The position numbers were made by a program, and so were the translations under genes. The notes below the pieces were generated by a model. That model made no database searches and was not told where the DNA came from. It was given only the letters and a program-made list of their open reading frames with translations. This document shows positions 35,868 to 47,344 of a DNA stretch of 54,072 nucleotides, piece after piece (position 1 is the stretch's first letter; every line of letters starts with the position of its first letter). The stretch comes from Lobulomyces angularis. Lineage: Eukaryota; Chytridiomycota; Chytridiomycetes; Lobulomycetales; Lobulomycetaceae. Where the stretch lies: contig JADHYX010000125.1 in assembly GCA_027604685.1 (NCBI GenBank), forward strand, positions 1-54,072, given 5' to 3'.

Positions 35868-36592
35868 TTAATTAAAAAATAATTAAAATACTTTTAGTTT
35901 TTGTTCAAAAAAAAAAAAAAAAAAAATTTTTTAATAATCCGTAAAATGATTTGATAAGAAATCTTAATTGGGTAAAAAAAAAAAAAACCTGTTGAATTAT
36001 ATCATTAAATATATAAGTTGGCTTTAATGTGACGTATATGAAATACAAGACTTAATACATAAAAATCAAATCTTCTAGGAAAATATTGGATGCATGCAGT
36101 TATGAAATCTCCACAAAATCTACTACAGTTTTTTTTAATGCAGTTTTCATAAAATTGTAGATTAAGAGTTAAATTTAGTTAAAGAATAATAATTAAATGA
36201 TATTGATTAACATGAGGGCAATTTTTTTAGAGAAGGAACAATTGATCATTGCATCATGTAATTAATTTAAAAAATAAATTTTGCAATACAAGAGTATCTC
36301 TTAATAACCTTTAATAAAATAAGTAGTGCTTATATTTATTTTCGCAAAAACACAAAACTTCTTTAAAAAACAATAAATTTATAAATCCCACCAACATAAA
36401 CTTCATTTAAAATGCATAAAATTTGCGATTATCTATATTTCTAGATTAATAATGATTCGAACCTAATATAATTTCTTATTAGATCTAACATTTGCTCCAC
36501 GTTAGAAGTTAAAAAAAAAATATATATTTTTTTTTTTTTTTTTTTGTTTCACGAGAGATTTTTTAAGTTTTGTTTTGCAGTAGTTAGTCGAA
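35868..36592. promoter_or_regulatory. Divergent upstream region (DLD / PHB2)
   Basis: 725 bp between two nuclear genes for mitochondrial proteins. It contains an AATCTAC/GTAGATT inverted pair near 36115-36165 and a T run at 36526-36545. A leader intron of PHB2 could end at the AG near 36580. No gene is visible. Confidence 0.4.
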
Positions 36593-37732
36593 ATGAATAA
36601 TCCTCAATTTAAAAACTTCTTGCAAAATGCAATAAAACAGGCACAAAATTCTGGAGGTGGAAGTGGATCTGGTGGTGTCAAAAAAATGGGAGGACTTGGA
36701 TTACTTACAATTGGTGGTGGTGCACTCTTTTTGGGTATTAATGCTAGTTTGTTCAACGGTAAGTAATTTATTTCACTTGATATTTGATTGTGTTGCTAAT
36801 TACTTACCAATGCATTGTTTAACTAAAAAATCATTTTACAGTTGAAGGAGGACAACGAGCTATCAAATTTTCAAGGTTTTCTGGTGTTAAAGATGATGTA
36901 TACGTTGAAGGGACACATTTTTTTTTACCATGGTTTGAAACCCCTATCGTTTACGACATTAGAGCGAAGCCAAGAAATGTTGCTAGTTTAACAGGAACTA
37001 AAGGTATATTGATATTAAGCTAGTTATTTTGTGGTATTAATTCTATTTTAGATTTACAGATGGTCAATCTCACGGTTAGAGTTTTATCCAGACCTCGAAT
37101 TGATAAATTATCTACCATATATAGAACGTTAGGTTTAGATTACGAGGAGAGAGTTTTACCTAGTATTATCAATGAAGTTGCGAAAAGTGTTGTTGCACAA
37201 TTTAATATATCGCAACTTATCACTCAAAGAGAAAAGGTAAGAAATTTCGAAAAGTTAACAAATACTTATTTTAATTTATAATGTGTTTATTGAATCAAAC
37301 TTTTCTTTTTTTTTGAAAACTTAATTAATTATTGATTTTTAGGTGTCATTCTTAGTTAGAGAACAATTAGTAAAACGAGCAAACAATTTCAATATCGTGC
37401 TTGATGACGTTTCAATAACTCATTTAAATTTTTCTCCTGAATTTACCAGCTCCGTAGAAGCTAAGCAAGTTGCACAGCAAGAAGCTCAGAGAGCAACCTA
37501 TGTTGTTGATCAAGCTAAACAAGAAAAACAGTCAATTATTGTAAAGGCTGAAGGTGAAGCTACTGCCGCACAATTAATTGGAGATGCTATAAAAAACAAA
37601 CCAGGTTTTTTAGAATTGCGAAAAATTGAAACTGCTAGGGAAATCGCGCAAGTCATAGCTAACAGTCAAAATAAAGTTTTTGTTGATTCTAGTACCCTAT
37701 TACTGAATGTAAATGAAGCCAAGAGTAAATAA
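36593..37732 (+). CDS. PHB2: Prohibitin-2
   Basis: Exons 36593-36758, 36842-37003, 37052-37236 and 37343-37732, 903 nt (300 aa). A Gly/Ser-rich N-terminus leads to an inner-membrane anchor ([20 protein letters not shown]). The SPFH domain follows, with [16 protein letters not shown], then [20 protein letters not shown] and [12 protein letters not shown]. The helical region [20 protein letters not shown] is a PHB2 hallmark. PHB1 and PHB2 build ring complexes in the mitochondrial inner membrane that act on m-AAA protease activity and cristae. Gene structure and length match the family. Confidence 0.97.
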
Positions 37733-38483
37733 ATTATAGTATTAATCAGCGTAAACTTATATTTTTTTTTTTGAAATTATGTAAAATTACAATTTTTAAA
37801 AATACACCTAGTTTTTCACACAAACTTCAACTTCACTTGACTTTAATTTATGAGTTAAATAATACGCTTTAAGCCACTTTAATGAAATAAAAAGTATCAA
37901 AATCCAAAAAATAAATCGTTATTGCTTAGATAAATGTCATGTAAACTGAAGTAGCTAAAATTTCACAACTCCTATTCATTTAAATTCTTTTAATAGCATC
38001 TAACCAAGATTTTTACTTTTGATTTAACAGTGAAAAAATAAACACCACATACCTTACAAATACTTAGATTTTAACGAGTGAGATCTTTACAAAAAATGAA
38101 AATAAAATTATTTTATTGTACAAAATAGCCGTCGTAATCTTACAATTAATAGATAATTATTGGATTGATTTCAAATTAATAAATAAAATAAAATAAAATT
38201 TTTTTTAACACATACTGTTTCCCTTTTAAACCTTATTATAGCAATATGAAAATTAAAACTGAGCAGAAGATGCATTTATCCAAACAAGAGATTTTCAAGT
38301 TAATATTTTAATTTCCGAGCAATGATAGAGTTAATTTTTCAATAATCATTTTGATAAATGGTATAAAAAAATGCGAAAAGAAAAAAATTTTTGTTTTCAA
38401 AAAAAAAAAAAATTTTTTCTTTTAATAAATATAATATTTATTTTACTATAATATTTAAATAACAGAAAGTTCTCTAAATCACA
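37733..38483. other. Intergenic, PHB2 to RAP1
   Basis: 750 bp with no supported frame. A donor-like AAG|GTATGTGG on the minus strand near 38050 has no convincing exon upstream of it. The right end (38380-38483) should be the Rap gene promoter/leader. Confidence 0.4.
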
Positions 38484-39321
38484 ATGAGAGAGTATAAACT
38501 AGTTGTACTAGGGTCTGGAGGTGTTGGTAAATCTGCTTTGGTATGTAAAAAAAAAATATTTTTCGTGTTGTTTTTTCTTGAAATTTTAACTAATAACTTT
38601 TTGTTAACTAACAGACAGTCCAGTTTGTACAATCTATATTTGTTGAAAAATATGACCCAACTATTGAAGATTCATATCGTAAGCAAGTAGATATCGATGG
38701 CCAACAGTCGATGTTGGAAATTCTAGATACCGCTGGAACAGGTATTAAGTCACACCTTGTTTTTTCTAAAAATTGAACCTAAAATTTTTTTTTTAATACA
38801 GAGCAATTTACGGCAATGCGTGATTTATATATGAAAAATGGACAGGGATTTGTTCTTGCCTACTCAATTACTTCTCAAGCAACTTTTAATGATCTGGTGG
38901 AACTACGTGAACAAATTTTAAGAGTTAAGGATATGGATAAGGTAATTTTAAATTCTTGCTTATCTTGTTCTACACAAGTCATTAATTTGACCAAACCCTT
39001 TGATTATTTAATATTGAATTTTACTTAATACCAAACTTTTGAAGGTTCCTATGGTTTTGGTAGGAAATAAATGTGATTTGGAAGATGACAGAGTAGTTAG
39101 TAAAGATCAGGGTCAGACATTATCTCAAAAATGGGACTGTACTTTCCTGGAAACAAGTGCGCGAAAAAAGGTTAATATTGATGAAGTCTTTTTTGACCTT
39201 GTAAGGCAGATTAATAAAAGTATGCCGGAAAAGGTTTGTTCTTCGTTAACAGAATTTTTATTAAAAAATTGATGTTATTTAGGAAAAAAAGAAGGATAAA
39301 AAGAAATGTATAATTTTGTAA
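38484..39321 (+). CDS. RAP1: Rap1-type Ras-superfamily GTPase
   Basis: Exons 38484-38540, 38615-38741, 38802-38941, 39045-39233 and 39283-39321 total 552 nt (183 aa). P-loop [10 protein letters not shown], effector loop [11 protein letters not shown], switch [19 protein letters not shown] and ETSA are all present. Thr rather than Gln after DTAG marks it as Rap and not Ras. The C-terminus [11 protein letters not shown] is a polybasic region plus a CaaX box ending in Leu, which predicts geranylgeranylation. Rap1/Rsr1 proteins control polarity and bud-site choice in fungi and adhesion in animals. Confidence 0.97.
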
Positions 39322-39494
39322 GAACTTAGAAAATCAATCGTGATTTGTAATTTTTTTTCTTATTTTATGGTAATTTTTTTAAATCCTTTTTTTTTTTTTT
39401 TTCTTTTTTTGGTTATTTTTTTTCTTTTTTTTTTTATAGACCAATTGAAGGGAAAGAAAAAAAAATTATTTATTTTATTCATAATATTTAGGCA

Positions 39495-39720
39495 CTAATA
39501 AATAAAAAGTCTTGAAAATTGAGTTTTTTTTTTTTTTTTTTTTTCAACACTTGATAATTTCAAATAACACTTCAATGCAGTTATATAATGATTTAGTACC
39601 TAATCCTATACCACTTTTTTTTACTGCCTTTGTGTTTTATTACTCAAAATGTATACTTACCGATTCTCCTACATCATAAAAATGTAAAAAGGTTGATTTT
39701 AAGGAATTAATGTATAACAT
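39495..39720 (-). CDS. Possible small two-exon gene (tentative)
   Basis: An ATG at 39720 opens MLYINSLKSTFLHFYDVGES, ending at a textbook donor (gtaagtatac, 39660). A 61-nt intron with acceptor ...gattag returns to frame in VLNHYITALKCYLKLSS, then runs through a 21-A stretch to a TAG at 39495. The perfect donor and intron size are the only evidence. The A run inside the frame argues against it, unless the real end lies elsewhere. No family is recognised. If real, it lies between two plus-strand genes. Confidence 0.3.
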
Positions 39721-39906
39721 AAGTATATTTTAAGTAGCATATTATTGTTTTTAGAATAATTTATTTTTTTTACATCTGGCAACTTATTTCTTCTTTTTAT
39801 TTCCACACCATATAATTTCACTTGAAAAAAAAAAAAAAGTTACATTTACATTATTTAATACAAACTAAATTTTATTTAATTATTTGGCTAAATTTTCTAT
39901 TTAAAT

Positions 39907-40630
39907 ATGTCAATTAATGCAATAGAAACTGATAATTCCGGACAACCTGTTTTATTTCAAGGTGAAAAATTGTTTAACTATCAAGGTAATTCCAAACAAT
40001 TTTTCAAGTATATATGATGAATTATAAATCATAAGGCGGAGTATGGCTTGAATTTCAATGTGACGATAAATCCAGTGATGACAATTACGTTACAAAGGGA
40101 GGAACTATTTACCAAACCAATTTGCGTTTAATTTATCTCACTGTTCCCAGACTAGACATATTTAAAAGCTTTTCTGTTCCAATAGTATATTTCATTTTTT
40201 TAGTTATTCTATAAATTTATCTGTAATTTTAATTCTTGTAGCAGAATGTGGTTGAAGAAGTTTTTGACCAACCTAACTTTGAATCGAAAATTATTTCAAA
40301 TACCAATGAAAACGTTCTTAAATCAGGTTAATATTTATATTTTTGAGAGCCTATAAAATTGTACAATATTCAAACTCAAAAATAGAAAATTTACTTTTTT
40401 TTTTAGGAAATTTAAAACTAGTATTTAAAGATGGAGGAGGTTATGAATTTAATCAAATTTTACAACAGCTAAAGTGTAGGATTAATGGAACTCAATTTTT
40501 AGACGGTGATCCACTGCCCCTGTATGAGGAAAATGACTCTGAAACTGGAGAAGGGAGTAGCAGTTATTCTAGAGGGTTTACCGATACATTTGATCCACCT
40601 TCATTTAACGATGATCCTCCAGCTTATTAA
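39907..40630 (+). CDS. WBP2-like GRAM-domain protein with C-terminal PPxY
   Basis: Exons 39907-39985, 40036-40184, 40242-40326 and 40407-40630 total 537 nt (178 aa). The GRAM/PH-like part has GEKLFNYQGGVWLEF, TKGGTIYQTNLRLIYLTV and LVFKDGGGYEFNQILQQL, matching WBP2. The chain ends DDPPAY, a PPxY motif at the very terminus, which would bind WW domains such as those of NEDD4/RSP5-type ligases. WBP2 proteins act as adaptors and co-activators; fungal relatives are little studied. The C-terminal tail is acidic and Ser-rich. Confidence 0.85.
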
Positions 40631-41048
40631 AGATTTTTTTACAATTTTATAGATATTTTATATCATTGCAGGATTTTGTTGGTTTAACATTTTCTCCAAC
40701 TACTTTTATTTTTTATTTTTTTTTTTAAGAGCTTTATTTAAAAATTTCAACATAATATTTTTTATTGTAATAAATAGTTTAAATTTTACATACTTCGAAA
40801 AGATTATTTTTTTAGAAAAATTATTTTTAAGAATAGTTAATTTTCTAATTTCAATTTATGTGAAAATATATTTAATGTGTTATTATTCAGAACCAATAAT
40901 TTTTTTTGTTGAAAAAAACAAACCATATTTTGTAATGCAGCATTGTATATCATTTATATTAAAAACATTTTGACCTATTTTCAAAAAAATGTTTTACAAT
41001 AACGAACGTCTACCATTAGTTTAATAAAAAATCTCTAAAAATAATTAA
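40631..41048. other. Convergent 3' spacer
   Basis: About 420 bp of AT-rich sequence between the ends of the WBP2-like gene and the IQ/CH/DH gene. No feature is recognised. Confidence 0.5.
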
Positions 41049-43773
41049 CTAAATTTGCAATTTGTCTTTAATGACATTTGCTATGGCATTGACTTTCAGC
41101 CAAGCCATCTTTATAATCATGGAGTCCCCTTTTACTTTGCTGCCTTCAAAAACCCCACTATCACTGATGTTATGGAAACTATTTTTGTAAGTTAACATGT
41201 GAAACAATGGTTCGTCCAATTCAAAATTGCTTTTATACTTGTTTTCCATATTATCCACATTTAAATGCTTTTTATATTCCTCCACCAATTTATGTAATCC
41301 TTCGGAGGGGTTCAGTAATAAACAACAGTAACTGATATAAGGTTTCATTATCTCGTCGCTAAAATTTAAGAACTGTAAACCTACTTTTGATAAAAAACTA
41401 TTATCTTTCACAGCATATTCTAAAGATTGTACTAAATTTCTGTGTGTAGATATTATATCCTCAACAACCGAAAACAACGATAATAAGTCCACGTTTTCTT
41501 GATCGTATTTGCTAATGTCTTGTTGTGTCAAATCATTGGTCAGTATTGCTGATGCTCTTTTACTAACCCTATTTCTTCTTCTAATGATTCCATTCAAAAA
41601 GGCAGCAATAGATTCCATTACATCAATGTAGTTTTCCTAAAAATTAAAATATGTTTTTAGATTTTGAAAAAAAAATTAAATTAAACATTTAAAAATCGAA
41701 ATCACTAAAAAATTACCTCAGTTGCTACAAAATCTCGAATATACTCGTTTCTCATATCCAATTTTTCCATTGCCTCAACTTCTTTCATTTTTTTTATAAC
41801 TTCCAAAGATTCTTGAGCAGTTATCACTGGATTTTCTACTTCATAATTGGAGGTGAAAGGATGAGAATGCTGGACACTCTCCCGTTCATAGGTATAGTAA
41901 TCATCTACAGTAAAGGAATCTGTTATATTTTTACCGTTCTCAAAATCACTTTCTTCAGCGTGGTTACTTCGTGAATTATCGATATCGTAATTTTCACCTT
42001 CATCCAACACTTGATCTAGACCATTAGTTTCAATTGAATAGTTTTGCACTGGATAAGAGTAGTCTGGTAGATCAAGGGGGCTAGATTGATTCGACTGAGC
42101 AGTCAAAGGAGGTATTAAATTATCTTCATTCAACTGAAGAAGCTCTAATTGTTTGTTTTTTAGGCCATAGCTTCCAAGTTCGTTAATAATTTCATCAAAA
42201 CCAAGACCAATGGAATTTTCCACGGATGGTAAAATTTCATATACATTCTTGCTATTATCATTGTATTCAGTTGGAGGACTACTTGAATTGGATACAGGTG
42301 ATTGTCGCTGCTGTAAATTGGTGGCAGTTTGGCTCCCATTTTGTTCCAAGTGTGTAGCGGTTGTATTTGCTTCTGAATAATACCCATAGATTGAGTTAAC
42401 TCTTTGCTCACCGATAATGGAATTAAATTGTTGTTTTTCCCTCCTTCTACTAGATTGACCAGGCTTTTCACTAGTTTTTCTTGGTTCAGATTTTTCACTT
42501 GGGTCATTATTACTAGAGGAACTTCCTATTCTTAACGGTGTGCCTTTCCATCCTTTTTTTCTGGCTTGTCTTTCAAAAGCACAAATAGTTCTCAACACTG
42601 TTAGTGCACTTTTAATTTTCTTGCTGACATTTTCTTCAGATATATCATTATCGTCCTCTAATATCAAATCAGCAACACTAAAGAGTAGAGATGGTTTAAT
42701 TCCTAATGATTTACAGAGCTCCAAAAAGAATATAATTTTATGGATGGCATATTCTGGGCCCTTGTTTAATAAGTGACATTCGATTTTTGGGTAAAGAGTA
42801 ACAGCTAATTTACATAAAATGTCACCAGATGCCAGTAAACTAGGTAAAAATGTTTTTAATGGTATTGGTATTGCTAAAACATCTGAAATCCAATTAATTA
42901 CTTTTGGAGCATATTGCTCGAATGTTTGAAACGAAGAACTGTTTGAAGATTTGAGTACCATAGGTGTTTCCGAGAAAAAATTCGACTCCTAATAATAAAA
43001 AGAAATCTTAATTTAACTTCTAAATAGTTTCTATACTTGAACAATAGAAGATAATTTGAATGTCTCTTCAGAATTCAACAATTTCATAAATGCTCTTTCG
43101 TCTAAGGAAGGAATCTTGGAAGAAGGTTTCTAAAAAAATATTTAACATCTAAAACCAAAAAACTGTTATAAATTACTGCATCACTCTTAGCTAAAATCCC
43201 TTGGTATGCAACTGATACTCGATGTAAATGCTTTTTTAAATTCACAGGTTTTGTATTGCTGACAACCTTTGTTAACTGCTTCGTTAAAATTTCTTTGTTT
43301 TCTTGAGGAACTTCTAACAGATGAATTTGTTGTGATGCTTGTTGCTTTTTTACTGAATTCTCTACTAATGTTATTGGTTCATATTGCCAGTCAGGTTTTT
43401 CTGTTAATTTTTTTGTTAAAATGTCAGTTAACACAAAATCCACCAATATGTTTATTAGAATCCTAGCTTTAACTCTCTTCCAAAATAATTGAATAACAAT
43501 AGCTGCACGTCCAAAATGTTTCATTTGAATAAAGTTATCCATTATTCTTAGCCCTCTGTTTGAAATTCTAATTTGTCCCCCATAATCATCATAGGTTATT
43601 TTTGCATCAGAAGAATCAATTCTACTAAACTGCAAGTATTGTACCACTAAATGATGTAACGTTTGAGCATCATTGAGGTTAAAGTTGTTAGGAATGTGCA
43701 CTGCACCAGATTCCACAACGTATTGCTCAAAAAAATCAACTATCTCATATGTAGAAAAGGAAGGAGATTCCAT
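41049..43773 (-). CDS. Multidomain cytoskeletal/signalling protein: IQ motif, CH domain, DH-like segment
   Basis: Exons 43773-43177, 43129-43037, 42988-41717 and 41636-41049 total 2550 nt (849 aa). An IQ-type motif (AAIVIQLFWKRVKAR) lies near residue 100. A calponin-homology domain follows at about 240-360 (VINWISDVLAIPIPLKTFLP ... CKLAVTLYPKI ... IIFFLELCKSLGI). A 270-residue Ser/Asn/Gln/Asp-rich linker leads to a segment like the first half of a RhoGEF/DH domain (RDFVATEENYIDVMESIAAF, then LLSLFSVVEDIISTH). CH plus DH recalls Cdc24/Scd1. The normal DH end and PH domain are missing, and the stop is TAG. An in-frame TAG also separates this ATG from an upstream frame at 43783-44011. Confidence 0.65.
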
Positions 43774-43782
43774 AAAGAAGTT

Positions 43783-44209
43783 CTAGTATAAATATAATCT
43801 AGTATGTTGAAAATAATCTAAATCTATGTCTAAAAAAAAATCAAAAATATTTTTAATCTCTATTTTGAGGCTTGCAAAATCAATTGAGGCACTTTTTATA
43901 GAGTGCTTTGGAACATCATTATCATAATTAAATTTTTTTGCATTAACAGGATCTTTTTTGAATAAAATGCTTGTGATAAGTTCCAGCGACACAATTTTAA
44001 ACAATTCAACTCTGCAAAATTAACAGTTGATACGAAGAAAATAATCCGAACGCGCTAGATGATTTATCTTGTTTTGCTTATTATTTTCTGCATAACTTTT
44101 ACCTATTCAAATTTCTTAATAGCTTTGCAAACCTTTTTAACAAAGAAAAATGTAAATTGGATTCGTTGGAATATTTATTTCTACCGCTACTCCATGAACT
44201 TGAATTGCA
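43783..44209 (-). other. Upstream exons in frame with the IQ/CH/DH gene, ending at TAG
   Basis: Exons about 44209-44103 and 44011-43783, joined by an intron gtaaaag...ttgcag, encode about 112 residues. They include LHFSLLKRFAKLLRNL and FKIVSLELITSILF, and end HTRLYLY at a TAG. That TAG is in the same frame as, and ten bases before, the ATG at 43773. No splice donor lies between. This is either a short separate gene, a 5' part of the downstream gene interrupted by one stop, or a sequencing error. The true 5' end was not found. Confidence 0.45.
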
Positions 44210-44600
44210 CTTTAAAAAAATAAAATAAAACAACAAAAATTGTTAATTGACTTCATCTCTTTTTCATCTTATGTTATCAGTGTAGCTTTTCAGAATTTTG
44301 TTTAATTGCCAGCATCATTACATTTTTTGACAATTAATTATCTAATTAAATCATAATTTTAAGAAAGCTGGTAAGTTAATTATAGGAAATTTACATGTGT
44401 AAATTAACGATGTTGCAGTTTTTCCCATAGAAAATATCGATATTTAAAAAAACCTTGTATATCAAGAATGCTTGTAAAACTAACTGTTAAAATCCTTAAA
44501 GGGCAGACAACCACTAAAAGAACACCATAAACTGTTTTATTTTTAATTAGATTGCTATTTAACAATTGCTGTGTAACCACAATTAAACAGAAACATTTGT
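44210..44600. other. Upstream region of NF-YA
   Basis: 390 bp between the fragment at 43783-44209 and the divergent NF-YA gene. Short ATG-initiated frames stop quickly. No site is recognised. Confidence 0.4.
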
Positions 44601-45399
44601 ATGGAACAAAATAATAACCTAAACCATAATCTACAAATAAATGCCCAAACTGCACCTGAAATCTCCCAGCTTCTATTAAATTCCCCAGCGTTTCAGCAAG
44701 GTAAATAAAAAAAATTCAAATTGAAAAAAAAGTCTTAATTTAATTGTTTTTTACTGTTTTAATTTTTATTAAATTTTTGTTTATTAATGAACTTATTATC
44801 TTGTCACTGTGGAATTATTTTAAACTTTTTTTCTAGTGGTGAATATGTACAAAAACATTATAATTCAAAATTCTCAGCAAATAACACAACAATTTGATAA
44901 CAATCCTAACACTGCACTGCAGCAGAATGCTTTTACAAACCCTCACATTAATGCTACAAATCTCCCATTTCATGCAAACATAAACTTAAATGTTAACAAT
45001 ACCCCACCTATACCTTTTGTCTCAGCAGACACTACAAACCAATACATTACAGATCTAGCTCGACCTCCTGTATTCGTTAATGCAAAGCAATATCATAGAA
45101 TTATTAAAAGACGGGAGAGTAGAAAAAAGTGGATGGAGTTGTTTAAACTAAAACAAACCCCAAATGAAAAAAATTATTTACATGAGAGTAGGCATAAACA
45201 TGCAATGACGAGACCCAGAGGAAAAGGGGGAAGATTTTTGAATAAAGAAGTAGCGTTATGAACTTAATTTTTTTTTTTCTAATTATGTTATATTTAGGAT
45301 GTTATTGATAATGAAGAAGCTGAAGAATCAGGAATCTCCAAAGAGAATCAAGATAATTGTAACCAGTTAGAACTATTAATAGAACCAAAGAAAACTTAA
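44601..45399 (+). CDS. HAP2: NF-YA/HAP2 subunit of the CCAAT-binding complex
   Basis: Exons 44601-44700, 44837-45249 and 45298-45399 total 615 nt (204 aa). The conserved core is complete: the NF-YB/NF-YC-binding helix [18 protein letters not shown], then the DNA-binding helix [20 protein letters not shown]. The linker between the two helices ([17 protein letters not shown]) is about two residues longer than usual. The N-terminus is Gln/Asn-rich, as expected of an NF-Y activation region, and the C-terminus is acidic. HAP2 binds CCAAT boxes in promoters, in fungi often of respiratory genes. Confidence 0.95.
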
Positions 45400-45639
45400 A
45401 AACTAATGGCATGAAGAACCTTTTGCACAGAAATATTGAAAATGATTTATCTTTTCATTAGTAGACCATAAATAAAAATTAATCTCTTTTTATAAATAAT
45501 ATTTAATTTTAAGTTTTGTTTAAATTTGGTTTAATTTGAATTGAAATATTCACTGAATTTGAAAATGCGCCACGAGAGTTAGATTTACAAATCATATTGC
45601 TTTGTATACTAACAAAAAACTTTTTAGTTTATATACCAA

Positions 45640-47055
45640 ATGAATAACAACCTAATTAATATACTATCTTCTTCCTTTTCTGCTATTGTTGCTAGATTAG
45701 CCACTCATCCTCTAGATTCCTTAAAGGTAAAAAAGTTCAAATGGAAATTTTAACTTATGTTCTTAAACAAATGCAAGGTTAGATTACAATTAGAAAGAGT
45801 AAATTTTATTCAAGACGAAGAAAGTTTGAGTACATTTCAAAAACTTAAAAAAATAATTTCAGAGGAAGGGTTTCTATGCTTGTATGAAGGTTTAACAGTC
45901 GCTCTGATATTTTCTGTACCCGCCTTAACAGTTTATTTATTTTCGTAAGAAAAAATACTATTTTTGAGATGATTTTTTTTCAAAATTACAACTTCCTGTA
46001 AATTGAAAATGATGTTTTTCTACAAGTTAATATTTTTTTTTTTTAAGATATGATTTTTTTAAAAATTATCTAATTTTTCAATTTGACTCCAATGATGGCA
46101 GTTGCTTAATTCAACTTACTTCTGGAGCACTTGCTGAATGTGTTTCAGAGATTTTGTGGTGTCCAATGGAATTAAGTATATATAATTATCTCCTTTTTTA
46201 ATTTTTTGTTTGTAAACAATTAGTTAAAACAAAGTTACAGTCTCAAAAAGTGTTGTTTAGAACAGATGCATCTATTGATCCTGCGGAAGAAAATGTAGTT
46301 GTTTTTGAGGGAAACGAAAGTAGAAGTTTGCTTCAAGATGGAGAAATTGCAGACTATTCTACTATTGCCAATGAAGATATAATAAATGCTAATTCAAAAG
46401 ATAAAGATGTGCATTTTTATTGTAACAATCTGAGTACCGCAGAAGTTATTAAATTGACTTATGAAGAAGAAGGAATTTTAGGTATGAAAAGTATTGAATG
46501 ACAAGATTTTGATATTAATTACGTACAGGATTTTTTAACGGTTTTTTTATTGGAATTATGGTATATGTTCCACATTCGATGATATACTTTTTGATGTACG
46601 AATTTCTAAAAGCCTACGCAGTATTTTATGGATTTGGCTCCTCAAAAGAAACGCTGCCCATGGTTATATATTTTTTTGCTTCTGCTATTTCTGCAATATT
46701 TGCTTCAATGTTTAGCAATATTTTTGATGTTGTCAAAACATCAATTCAAAGTGGTTCGGAAGACTGTCTACTTGTCAGAGAAGGAAGAACCGTCCTGGGT
46801 AGTTACACATGTTATCTTTATTAAATATATTGTTTCCCTACATAGAAAGAAACAGCAGCCTTACCGTTATGAAGAAAATGTTTCGTATTGGCGGGTTTAA
46901 AAGTTTTACTAGAGGTATGATGGCTCGTTGCTTATATATGGTAGTGACACTTGCCTTCCCAAAATTGGCTTATTTTTTTTTTTTTTAAGGTTCCAAATGT
47001 ATTTGTCAGCTTTACAGTTTATGAAAGTTTGAAGCAATATCTTCATAGTATATAA
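45640..47055 (+). CDS. Mitochondrial carrier family protein
   Basis: Seven exons, 45640-45726, 45778-45944, 46048-46175, 46224-46481, 46529-46798, 46846-46940 and 46990-47055, give 1071 nt (356 aa). The three carrier repeats show HPLDSLKVRLQ, CPMELIKTKLQ and NIFDVVKTSIQ. The first two keep the Pro of Px(D/E)xx(K/R); the third has Ile. Repeat ends YEGLTVALIF, FNGFFIGIMVY and TRGMMARCLYMVPNVFV fit the family. An acidic insert of about 60 residues (46250-46450) enlarges the matrix loop of repeat 2. The transported substrate cannot be told; the insert and missing Pro set it apart from standard carriers. Confidence 0.9.
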
Positions 47056-47344
47056 TTAGTTTGTGGTTGAAGTAACAGCTTTGTAGTATTTCACGATTCT
47101 TTTTTCTTCTCACACTCATCTACATGGGTACTGCCACAATAATATATATTTATATTTCACTTCATCAAATTTGGATTTAATCATAATATACTAATGTGCG
47201 AAATTTAGAATCAATTTTGGAATCAATTATAAATATTGATTTATAAAAAATTTTCTGTGACATTCAATAATAAGAACCTAAAAATTAATTTTATAATTTT
47301 TGTAGTCTTTAAGTATCTTCTTCTTTATTTAATATCAACATCTT

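Noticed and set aside
36455..36520. tRNA T-arm-like GGTTCGAATC on the minus strand
   Set aside because: The flanking bases cannot form a T stem, acceptor stem or anticodon arm.
39650..39820. U1 snRNA-like 5' end (ATACTTACC on the plus strand) followed by a small hairpin
   Set aside because: The same string is the reverse complement of a strong splice donor, and no convincing Sm site or further U1 stem-loops follow.
42160..42507. Second minus-strand frame inside the large CH-domain exon
   Set aside because: It overlaps the supported frame entirely; composition and splice phases support only the longer frame.
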